A stretch of DNA of 64,000 nt from Aphrocallistes beatrix (Eukaryota > Porifera > Hexactinellida > Sceptrulophora > Aphrocallistidae), in assembly GCA_963281255.1 (NCBI GenBank), contig OY725501.1, forward strand, positions 62,001 to 126,000. The letters are read 5' to 3'. The position numbers and the translations under genes are program-made. This document shows positions 50,681 through 62,044 of this stretch, piece by piece. The first letter of the stretch is position 1. The number at the start of each line of letters is the position of its first letter. Under the pieces are notes generated by a model that was not told where the DNA came from, searched no databases, and saw only the letters and a program-made list of their open reading frames with translations.

Positions 50681-52670
50681 ATGTTGTATGCTTATTTATT
50701 TATATTTATTCTTGCTTCCTTAAATCTCTCTCTCGCAATAGGTAATTGAATAATCAGAGTAAAATTGAGCTACAAATGATTTCCTCACTTAATGCATACT
50801 AAAGGGAACTTTATTGCTATATAAATCGATCACAAATAATCTAAATTTATCAGTTTTAAGAACATTCCCTACTTTGTTCCTAGTGGCAACACTTTTGAGC
50901 ATCTGTGTGCTTTGAAGATTAAAATGTTGAAAAAAAGTTTCTTGCTTCATTTTGATTTTTATAATATTTCTCAATATCAAGTTCTGTGAATTGTAATTTC
51001 GAATACACTACTCTTTATAGACGCAACCACTGTGACACTAACAACAAGCGATGAGTCAGTGAACTATGCTGTGCTATATCCACAAACAAACTCAGCTAGT
51101 GTGAGAGTTTTCAGTCTCAATGTCATTCTACAGACTGATGCGACAGGAAAATGGAGGAGACCTGACAGTACAGAAGTTGATTCTAACTCAATAACATTTC
51201 CTACTTTCACTTTAATCAATGCTGGATTATACACTTTCTATGTAATTGACAGTGAAGCAATTCGGATAAGAATTAGTACCACAGGTTGGTTAGTCACACA
51301 ACGGAATATGGACATATATCACACTAACATGTTATAAAACATAATTTGAAGAGGGACTGCACTCGGGAATTGCAGTAGAAATCGGGTAATACGTAATACA
51401 ATTATCACTAATCAGTGACTATTTATTAATACAGATCAATGATTTACAAATACATCGATTTCTAGGCTCCAACTTTGTAACGATGACTTCACAAGGGAAC
51501 TATGTACCACTTGTCAGCAACATATTCTACACTGCCACAACACTAGTGTGTGCGACTAGTGACACTACCCAGCCGATACAATTGTACTATCAACCTACTC
51601 AGACTTCTACATCCATTAGTAAGACAGGATCATCTCAATGGAATGCTAACACAGGAATTAGTAATCTTGATATCATGACGTCATCAGAAGGCTATTACTC
51701 ATGTCAACCGTTTAATCAAGCAGTATACATTGCTGCCATCTTCAACGCTGCTAACACCATTAGTGAGTTATTATCTTGATATTCTTTAAGAAGGTTCGCT
51801 TATTTTAACCTAGGGTTTATCTTTAGAAGTGTTACCTGGAATGACAGAGATGTCTTATATTCCTATGTGAAGGGAGTTGACCCCATCAATATCTTACTGT
51901 TGTGTGATTTGGAAGCTTCAAATATTGGATTGGGCGAAATAAAGTGGGTAGATTCTGGCACATCCTATAAACAACCCTCTCATCTTGAATGAACTGAATT
52001 CTGTGAATGAACTAACTCTTACATGCAAAGCGGGTACATCGTCGGTTACATCTTCTCTTACAATATCAATATTTGGTTAGTTAAATGCTGATAGATAATT
52101 GAGTGATTATATTTATTTGTCTAATTATTATGTTTAACTTTCGTTTAGAACCTTCGATCACACTCAGTTACACTGGATTTACTTCCTTGACATTTACAAC
52201 ATTAAACCCGAGTATCATCTCTCAAACTATTCAGCTCTTTTCCACACAAGTACAGTTGACAACCAATCTAGGATCTGGAACCTGGCACACACCTCTTTCC
52301 ACCGTAACTGATACGACGCATACAATTCAGACCTTCACACTGACATCTCAGGGAAGATACACTTTCAGTACTAATCGGACTTGGGATGGTAATGATCGAC
52401 AGGTTTTCATACTCGACATGACAGTTACAGGCATAGCATTTACACACTAGTGTATAGAATGCTATGTTACAGGTTTGTGTATACAAGTATTTAGAATTTG
52501 AGCAAATCCAAACATCTTTATTCACTTATCAAATTAGGTACACCATTTGCAGTACAAAATTCTACAGGAGATTACATTCTAAAAGAAAACAATGCGATCT
52601 TCCATTCTGATACAAAATTAGTTTGTTTAATTAATAACTGACTCTAACACTGCAGTGAGTTGGTCCTCTC
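50681..52670 (+). pseudogene. Receptor gene F: truncated Ig receptor gene
   Basis: The signal exon 50681-50741 (MLYAYLFIFILASLNLSLAI) and the first two Ig exons, 51021-51284 (alpha) and 51466-51762 (beta), are intact. The gamma exon (51827-52075) has a small insertion and stops at 51868-51870. The delta exon (52149-52472) carries a 42-bp insertion with an in-frame stop. A beta2 exon (from 52538) has a 7-bp insertion (ATTAATA) and breaks off near 52670, where a gene B relic begins on the other strand. There is no TM or phosphatase exon. If transcribed it could yield a soluble two-Ig protein of about 220 aa, but decay of the message is as likely. It lies in the same position relative to E as D does to C. 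Confidence 0.85.
52431..52466. repeat. 36-bp palindromic insertion between TTACAG repeats at a splice donor
   Basis: CATAGCATTTACACACTAGT followed by GTATAGAATGCTATG is a near-perfect inverted repeat. TTACAG stands on both sides (52425-52430 and 52467-52472), as if duplicated on insertion. Paralogous delta exons pass straight from this point into the intron. It adds 42 bp, a multiple of three, but includes a TAG in the exon frame. Confidence 0.7.
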
Positions 52671-52714
52671 AAAAATATATAGAAAATTGAAGGAGTTTTT
52701 GAAACTTAAGATAA

Positions 52715-52935
52715 TAGGGACCATGTTTGTTCTTTTCATTCTAGATTCTTCACAATCTTCGGGATATCAAACCGATCGCATGTCAATAACACTCCTGTCT
52801 TACTCAGTTTGTCATTACAGTGGATTTCATAGGTTTGTTTTGATTATTTTGTTTGTTTGATGATAGTTTTGAGATACTTTTTACATCACTTACACATCCC
52901 ATTAAAAAGGTATGTGGTGTCAAAACGAGATTTGA
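52715..52935 (-). pseudogene. Relic of the 3' part of a gene B main exon
   Basis: Plus-strand bases GACCATGTTTGTTCT, ATTCTTCACAAT, TTCGGGATA, CAACACTCCTGTCTTACTCAG and TTACAGTGGATT match 12717-12990 of gene B in order, with several internal gaps, including parts of the HCNDGLSKTG coding segment. It does not read as an open frame. It lies between the broken end of F and the 3' flank of G, where a full gene B would be expected. Confidence 0.8.
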
Positions 52936-53237
52936 CTTAACCCAGGCAAGCAAGCAAACTGATCAAATTCCGCGATTTCTAATAATTATACACTCCAATA
53001 ATAAGAATAAAACATTCAGAATTGTTCAAATGAGCAAAATAATTGCATTATAATCTCAAAACATTTGTCCAATCATATGATGGCTACAAAAGCAATGAAT
53101 CACTAACTATACTTGGGAATTAAGTCACAATACTGTAAATATCAAACTAGTTCTAACTATAATAAGCATTGATAAATCTATAAACACAATAGGTAGTTGT
53201 TAATTATCATAGAAGAAGAGGCGTTCTTCACTGTCCT
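52936..53237. other. Conserved 3' flank of gene G (third copy of the B-C type spacer)
   Basis: From about 52955 it aligns by eye with 14650-14928 and 42890-43182. No gene of its own. Confidence 0.55.
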
Positions 53238-56200
53238 TTAGGTTGAAGAGCAGTATTCATTCATTACTGCAAAACAGGAACAGAAATGGGTCTAGAGAAA
53301 AAATAGTTATTTAATTCGTAATATTTAAAACTTAGTTATTGATACATGTATGCTAGAAATAATTCTTACCAAAGTTGGCACAAAGTTCATTCTTTCTCTC
53401 CTAAGACGTTTGATAGTATGGAATATGTCGATTTGTCCTTTCTTCTTCATCTCTTGTATGCACTGGTAAACTGTGTAAATAATACCAGTCTTCCCGATGC
53501 CATCTTGACAATGTATTACTATTGTGTTATTGGGGTTTGCTTGCCTATACTCAATGATTAATTGAAGAAGGATAATGATTGATTGGAAATCTGTGCTTCC
53601 ACCCTTTTCATTCCAAGCTGTGGAAATTACTTGCATAAAAGTCCGCTCCGACTGTTCGGAATTATTCTTAAGTAGGATTTCTTGTTTTATTAATGCTATG
53701 GACTTTTCAGAATTAGTTACAGAGACTTCAAAAGGAGGTACGTTCAAAGAGACTCCGTTATTAGGCCAATAAGCTTTTCGATCAGACATGTTTCCAAGTA
53801 TTTCAGACTTTTCTTCCGAAGTTGCTAGCATAACAACTAACACTGCTTCAGTTTGGTACACCATTTGGAAGAAATCCACAAGAGTATTTGCATCTGGATG
53901 TATGGTAGTTATGAATTGAATACCTTCATGGTAACTGGCATTTATATAATCACACGGAAAGAAAGGAGAAGTGATTGCAACTCGATTGTGATCAAATGGC
54001 ACTATCTCCCCACTAGGGTTTTTGTCAGGGTTATTATCAGCAACATCAGTCGATAAATAGAAGGACTTCTTGCATTGGTAGTCAAGTTCTGAGAATTGTT
54101 GATAAAACACAGATACATATCCTTCTTGATCACTTTCTAGATAGCTGTTATAGGTATTCGTAAAATCTTCAGCTGGAATGGACGTCTTTCCAAGCAAGAG
54201 TTCCAGGACAGCAAGATATATGAACTTGTATTGACAAAAGGTTTGCACCATATGTGGACGATGCTCTCTCATCTCGTTTACAACCTGATAAATTGAGATT
54301 GGCTTCATTTGGCTTATGGCAGATCGAAGGTTGAATAACGTTATAAAGGTCCCAGTTCGACCTACACCAGCTGAACAATGGACAAGAATGGGAGCTTTGC
54401 TGGGCATCATGGTATCTTGAACTGTTCCAACAAAGAATAATAATTCATCATACAAGGTTGGGACATCATGATCTGGCCATGCTGTGAAATGGAAGTGCTT
54501 TATCTGTAAATGTTCCTCGTTGCATTCAACTTCGAACATCCGCGTTATGCTACCATTATCAAAATCAGTTTGTGTGTTTGTAAGTTTATAAGGCCCATAC
54601 TCAACCTGTTCCCCATTATTTGAAGGGAAATAAGCTTCACACTTCCTCTTCTCACCTTCTATCAAATTGGTCACCATCACAATATTGACGATATTCTGTT
54701 CAAAAATCATTCGCCAGAAGTCTTTTAAGGTTTTCTCTTTGGGACCTTGAGAAGCAATGAAATGCTGTGGAACATACAGACCAGGGATATGGTTAGCATT
54801 AATGTAGTCTGACTGTTCATCTTCCCCTTTCTCTTTCAGGACAACTCGTGACTTATCATAAGGGTATATGAACTTGTATTTATTCTTAGGCTTGTTACTT
54901 TGTATTTGGGCTTTATCACAAGTATATCGGAACGCATCACCTCCAAGGCTATCATACTCTTCTTCGAGCGTATTTTCTTTCTCCCAAAGCTGATCAACAT
55001 GTTTTTTAAACATGTCCAGTGGTATTGACTTTTGTCGTTGATCATTATAGTATGTGATATTATACTGACTTTTTTCTCCTCGCATTTTTGAGTATGGTTC
55101 AGGAATTTGTGGTTTTGTCATCATTGATTCTGTATCATGATGGTTATAACTAAAATCATTCTGTTGAGTGCCGCATGTTCTATGCTTATATTCTTTACCA
55201 TTTAACATATATGCAGGATTTGAAACTGAGTCACCTTCTTCCAAATTTTTAATCACATAATTTTTTGTTTTCCTCATTTTGAAGATAATGGTGATTAAAA
55301 ACAGTGTAATTGCTATCGCGACGAGCACGAACATTAGGAACATTAAAGCTGGGATGATTGTCTCTAGGGGGCTACCACCTTGTGACATTGATTGTGTGAT
55401 TACAACAGATTTGTTAGAGGTCTCCAGTGTGTAAGCGTAAGATAATGTGACATAGATTGTGTATGTTCGTCCAGAAATGAGGTTTGTAAGTTCAAAAGTT
55501 GTATCTGTAGTTGTCATTTTGTAGGATTCACTATTTTCTGTGTATGAAATAGTAAATGTCTGATTAGCTTCGTTAGGAAGAACTGTTTCGAGTTCCCAAA
55601 ACAAAGTGATGGGTCTAATATTGACATCGCTATGATTGAGTGAGATTATACTCTGTCTTTTAAAACCTAAGCAAAGAATATATTAATGTCATGGGAATAA
55701 GCGTAATCGATCATTGATTAAAGTCTTTAAACTCTACCTGTGACTGTGAGCATGAATCCAGCAGTTGAATAGGTAACATCAGTACTCGTCTTTCTTCTCA
55801 GTGAGTAGAGTCCTTGATTTTCTATCCTCAATACATCTATGACATACTCTGTGTCTGAAATGGAATAGTCTACAAATGAGTCTCTTTCCATCGACCACTC
55901 ACACATACTAGTGTCACATGTTAGTTTTATGTTCTCTGTTAAAATTGGAATATCAATTGTTTGTGAATGTGGAAAGTTTGCATTATTCACATCAGTGAAA
56001 AGAACTTCCAATGTTCCATTATACTCAAGCTTGGTAAATGCTGTATCTATATGAAACATTTTTAAAATTCACACTGTATTTGTTAATTTTAATGTCATCG
56101 CCGAATTTTTACCCATTAAAATAATACGTGTATCTAATTTTTAATTGTTTAAGTTACTCTATAAAGTTGTTATGATTAACCTAAATGTCTAACATTATTT

Positions 56201-59200
56201 GTCGCTTTTACATAGAAAATCCCTTTACATATCCTATAGTTATATACTTAAAGAATGGAATTCATGACACCTTATCCAATTCCGTACCTTTCATATTCAA
56301 ATTTAGACTTCCAACAACTGTGATAGGACTTTGTCTATAGAAGCAACTGAATCTGTAAGCTCCTGATCCTAGCTGTGCAAACACATCACTGATATCTATA
56401 TTGTTGTAGAATTCCAATATAGTGTCTGTATCTCCATTTTGAACTATATCCGTTGTCCAGTGAATTGAAAATAAGCTGATATTTGGATTATGATAGAATA
56501 GAGTTAAAGAGTCTCCTTTGATATATGTCATATTATCATCTCCGTCTAAATCCTCATTTGATACTACAATACAAAATCGCAAATTAAGAATTTTTTAGAA
56601 TAAATTCCTATTGAAAGTGGATTGTTAGATTACGCTAGATTGTGAGTACAAATGCACTATCGTAGTACATCAACATGTCATAATTAGTGCCGAATTATAG
56701 AAATTTTAACGAAGATTATGCAACTTACGTATTTGAGTGCCATCAGCTAATACAAGTACCCATACAGACAATAGCATATTGCCTTGAAGACGACACGTAT
56801 AGATGCCTTCCTTGATAACAGTGATATTGGCTGCTCCTAATTGATCATTATAGTCTCCACTTTTCATTTGAGGTTCTGAGGATGCAGTTTCTTGATAATA
56901 CCATTTGATACTACCAGCATTAGCATCCTGATTACTTGCAAAGCAAGCTAGTTCTGTGTTAAGTTGACCAAATGTATTGTTCTGTAAAGCAAAGTAACCA
57001 GTTGTGTTTTTCAATGCTAGTAAAGGTCCTAAATGAAGAAGAATGTCATTCAATGGATTCAAAATTGTCACAATCTTAATAAGAAGTGATGAATATTGCA
57101 TTTACCATTAAGTATTGCAAGTACTTAAACATTGTATGCCCATCTGACCTGTTGTAGTTAAACTGATTTGAATTGCTAATGTCTCAACTCCGTTCCAAGT
57201 CGTCACATAGAATTGATACAATCCAGCATGATTAACAGTGAGTACAGGAAATGTAATGTTATCCGAGATAACTTCAGTATTGTCAGGTCTCCTCCACTTT
57301 CCTATCAGGTTAGTTCGTAGTGTGACATTCTGACTCAGCACTCTAACACTAGCTGTGTTAGTGCTAGGAGGTAGGAGTGAGTGTGTTGTAGTACTGTCAA
57401 CTGTTAATGTGATGAGAGGAGGTCCTGTATGTAAATATAATACAATATCCCATCAGTATAAGCCATTGCCAATTAAATACAAATCAATTAAAAAATAATA
57501 ACTATACGTATGTGATGCAATTTGACGAACCAAAAATTGATATTGTGACAGAAAGTGCAATGGAAGATGCGTCCACTCTGCATTCAAGAATTAGTTCATT
57601 CACAGCATTCAGTTCATTGAGGATGAGAGGGTTGTTATATGATGTGCTAGAATCCACCCACTTAATTGCGCTCAAAACAATATTTGAATTTCCCAAATCA
57701 CACAACAGTAAGATGTTGATGGGGTCAATTCCTTTCACATAGGAATGGGACATCTCTGACATTCCAGGTAACAATCCTAGAAAAAAACCATAAACTTCAG
57801 AGAAGAGAACCTTTCTAATGAAATTTCAAAAAATAGCTTACTAATAGTGTTATCCATGTTGAATATGGCAGTTGTATATGTTGCCTGATTCAACACTAGA
57901 CATACGTAGTAACCTTCTGATGACGTCATAATATTAAGAGTACTAATCCCTGTGTTAGCATTCCATTGAGATAATCCTGTCTTACTAATGGGTGTAGAAG
58001 TCTGAGTAGGTAGACATTTCCATTGTATCTGCTGGGAAGTGTCACTAGTCGCACACACTAGTGTTGTGTCAGTGTAGAATATGTTACTGACAAGTGGTAC
58101 ATAGTTCCCTTGTGAAGACACCACGGCAAAATTGGTACCTGTAATTAATTGTATTTTTAAAATAACAGAATTATACGTATTATCAATTGAATATTCCAAC
58201 TAAACCTGTAGCAGTAATCCTAATCTGAATTGCAAGTGATTCATTTCCGTTAATAAAAGATGTCACATAGAATTGATGTAATCCAGCATGATTAGCAGTG
58301 AATACTGAAAATGTAATGTTATCCGATATAACTTCAGTATTGTCAGGTCTCTTCCACTTTCCTATCAGGTTAGTTCGTAGTGTGACATTCTGACTCAGCA
58401 CTCTAACACTAGCTGTGTTAGTGCTAGGAGGTAGGAGTGAGTATGTTGTAGTACTGTCAGCTGTTAGTGTGATAAGAGGAGGTCCTGTATGCAAGAAGAA
58501 TACAATAAACCATCGGTATAAGCCATTGCTAATTAATTTCACTACAAATCAAAGCAAACTTACCTTGAACATAAAGATTGACTGTTAAGAATTTATCAGA
58601 TTGACTAATGTAGTAACAGTTTATCATTGATTGTGGACTATCAAAGTAATTTCTAAAATTGTTTATTTTTAGAAGATTTCCAAATGCGAAACCATCAGCA
58701 TTAGAGATATATACAGTTCTCAGATCTCTGCTGCTACTATTAGGATCACACAGTACCCAAGAATCAGCACTATCAACTCCTGCTGTGTAGAGGTAGGATA
58801 TCCCAGATTGCAACGCTAATAGAGTACAAATAGGAAGTTTAGTTTAAGTAAATTATTTGAACAATCAACAAAATATACTCACTTATTGTCTTAACTGGGT
58901 CAACTACGCCAGCGATATAAGTCTCACTAACTCCATTATTGCTAATATCACAACTATAGAATCCCTGTGAGGAGATGTTAGTTGAGAGAATACTGATTCC
59001 TTCTGATGATATTATTCTGATATTATTAGATGGTACACCAGTTCTTGGGGTCGCTAGAGTGGATGTTTGATAGAACCAACTCACTGCAGTGTTAGAGTCA
59101 GTTAAACAAACTAATTTAGTATCAGAGTAGAAGATCTCATTATTTGCTATCACATCATATTCTCCTGCAGAATTCTCTATTGCAAATGGTGTCCCTGATA

Positions 59201-61414
59201 TGTAACATACTAGTAAAAAGGTGTTTGAATTTGCGAAAATGAATAAATTAACAAACCGATGGCTGCAATATCGATCATGAAAATCTGTCGATCATCACCA
59301 TTCCAAGTCTGATTAGTACTGAAAGTGTATCTTCCCTGAGATGTCAGTGTGAAGGTCTGAATTGTATGCGTCGTATTAGTTACGTTGGAAAGAGGTGTGT
59401 GCCAGGTTCCAGATCCTAGATTGGTTGTTAGCTGTACTTGTGTGGAGTAGGGGGGAATATTCAGGTCAATATTACTAGGGCTTAATATCGTGTATGTTTG
59501 TGTGCTCATTCCACTGTAGTTTGAAGTGAATACTGGTTCTAAATTCGAATAAGAAAAATTAGATATATTATGACTGTTCTGATTAACTTCTATCTTAGCG
59601 CATATAAGTAATTACCTATCACTGACAATGAAGAAAATAATTCACTAGAAGTTTCATCTGCACAAAGAAGAAAGTTATGAAATTGATTTAGATCGTTCAG
59701 AACTATCGGATTGTCGTAGGTTGCAGATTGTGGTGTGTTCATCCGAACATCTTTCAGAGGAATATTAGGATTGTTGAGATCACAGAGTAGTAGAATGTTG
59801 GTGGGATCAATTCCTTTCACATAATAATTCCTACTAAATGCTGCTACCACTAAATGATGATAAATACGTGTCAATGCATGGAATAATAAATCCAATAACG
59901 AGTCGATAGCTTTGAATAAATCCAATGAACTCACCAATAGTATTGTCAGGATTGAATATAGCTGCATTATAACTTCCCAGATTTCCTACTTGGCAGCTGT
60001 AATAACCTTGTTCTGACGTCATAATTTCCAGAGTGCTGATTCCTGTGCTAGCATTCCAACTTGAAGATGTCGTCCTACTAGAAGCAGTAGCAGTTTGATT
60101 AGGTTGATATGTCCATTCTATCTGCTGTGAGGTGTCACTAGTCGCATACACTAGTGTAGTGTCAGTGTAGAATATCTCATTGTCAAGCAATGGTATGTAG
60201 TTCCCTTGTGAGGTCATCTTTGCAAAGTTGATACCTGGATTGATTTCAATTAACATCAATATAATATGTGTCTACGTGTGTGACTGTGACTAACCTGTGA
60301 TGGCAATCAATATCCGAATTGTTTCACTGTTATTTACATAGAAAGTGTATAATCCTTCATTGATTAAAGTGAAAGTAGGAAATGTTATTGAGTTAGAATC
60401 AACTTCTGTACTGTCAGGTCTCCTCCATTTTCCTGTCACATCAGTCTGTAGAGTGACATTGAGACTCAAAACTCTCACACTAGCTGAGTTTGTTTGTGGA
60501 TATGGTAGAGTATAGTTTGTTGTCCCTTCGCTTGTTGTTAGTGTCACAGTGGTTGAGTCTATAGTTAATATAGTTTATAAACGCTGTGTTTTCTACTTTC
60601 TGTCATGTTTATGCATCCATTTGTTACATATGTAATCAAGTATGGATTCCCAGTGGAAGAGAATTAACCTATTCTAATATATTTAATAAACTTTTGATTG
60701 TTGTTTTGAAACATTTATAATTCTTTGAGCGAGTATTTATAAATATATATGAACCATAAGGGTAAATCTGGCCAAAGTGGGGAGTGTGAAAGGAGGCTGG
60801 CCCCCTCAGTTTTCAGAATTATGAAACTTTGGATAGTTTTACTACTATACCATCATTTTTATCTCTAATTTTGGAAGAACGTTAACAAATAACGCATGCA
60901 AATATTCCTGGTAAGATAAATTTGTGTACAATATTTTCTTCTTGGGTGAAATAATAGCTGTAGATATTTTCAAGTGTAGCATTCCAAACAAATTGACTCG
61001 CTCTTGACACCTCCTCCCTTACTTGCAAACGAGAAGACTGACGCCTATTATATGAGACAAAGATGTGGTTTGAGTATAATAAAATTTTGTACCTCATATA
61101 TAGGGCAAGATTATACTTTTGATATTATCTACCTTGCATGATATATTCTGATAAAATGAGTAAGATCTTTCAAATTTATCATTTTTTAACATTTACCTCG
61201 AATAGTGGCCAAGACCAGTCTTCAATGCCCTGGTTTGACTATACCAGTGGAATTATTATCTCTGTGAATTGACTATGTACATGTAATTTCTTCGTTTTGT
61301 TATACACCAACTTTTTAACAATTTTAATGGTTCTGTACTTATCTACTCACCTGTTTGTTTGGTTAACAATATCTTTAATCCAATAAAGACTATAAAGACC
61401 AAATAGTAGTTCAT
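53238..61414 (-). CDS. Receptor gene G: 13 Ig-like exons, FN3, TM, active D1 and degenerate D2
   Basis: 16 exons, 2013 aa, frame open. Signal 61351-61414 (MNYYLVFIVFIGLKILL). Ig exons: 60295-60558, 59935-60234, 59616-59849, 59257-59538, 58883-59194, 58564-58815, 58206-58484, 57842-58138, 57531-57776, 57149-57424, 56729-57028, 56288-56563, 55738-56046. Then 53370-55666 and 53238-53291. D1 keeps AWPDHDVP and HCSAGVGRTG, so it should dephosphorylate phosphotyrosine at the membrane; D2 has HCQDGIGKTG. The juxtamembrane part differs most from C and E (SNPAYMLNG, SQYNITYYND). Relative to A, C, D and E it lacks the membrane-proximal beta-gamma-delta, so an alpha exon abuts beta3. Its distal array is very close to those of C and D, introns included. 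A retroelement lies 412 bp upstream of the start. Confidence 0.86.
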
Positions 61415-61826
61415 ATCTAATCGAAACAAGGTCTTGAAACGTACGCCAAATACACCTTCTATTTAAATACAATCTGTTAAGTATGAGAGGGATACAAGAG
61501 GATAATTTAGAATAGCCTACATTGAAAGTTTCCAGTATAAGTTATCTCATCTCATAGATAATTAAGGTTATGGTGTGTCTATAGAGAATGTTATGACTTA
61601 ATAACCAAAGGATCAAATTTAATTTTTCCTAGTTTAAGGCCCATTGAGAATTTGATATTGTTATTAAGCTTCACAACATAAGAGAATCTGAGCATGAGGG
61701 TTGTCATTTAACTCCACAAATATCTCAATGGAAATGCAAAGAACAGCACTGATTGCAATGTTTCTCATATAAAAAATAATGACACCACAAGAAATCTCAT
61801 ATACAACTAGAAACATACATTGAGTG
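61415..61826. promoter_or_regulatory. Upstream region of gene G, cut by a retroelement
   Basis: It matches 28994-29409 (upstream of gene C) until ACATACATTGAGTG, after which the LTR begins here while the C/D copy goes on into its spacer. This is the proximal half of what is elsewhere a divergent promoter region. Confidence 0.55.
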
Positions 61827-62019
61827 TGTTGAGAGACTGGAACTGTTCTACAAAATTGATAGTAAGATTATACAGACTAATAAGAAATACCAAACAGTAT
61901 GCGAAACTAAAACTGAATACTGAATACACAGCTTATATCTAAGTCCTAGCTAACACCTTGGGTGGTACTAACACGGAGTTCTATCGCTAACCCCAAGTAG
62001 AGTGCTAATACTCATAACA
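61827..62019 (-). repeat. 3' LTR of the Ty3/Gypsy element
   Basis: About 193 bp, starting TGTTATGAGTATTAGCACTC and ending CTCTCAACA on the minus strand, so the ends are TGTT...AACA. The host sequence resumes at ATTGAGTG, by comparison with the paralogous spacer at about 29400. Confidence 0.8.
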
Positions 62020-62044
62020 TCACCCCCTTTACAAACGGGGGTTC

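Noticed and set aside
3792-61414. Assignment to a known locus such as Hydractinia Alr, Botryllus fuhc or vertebrate LRC
   Set aside because: Those genes do not carry tandem PTP domains on the same polypeptide, and nothing in the window gives a species-level match.
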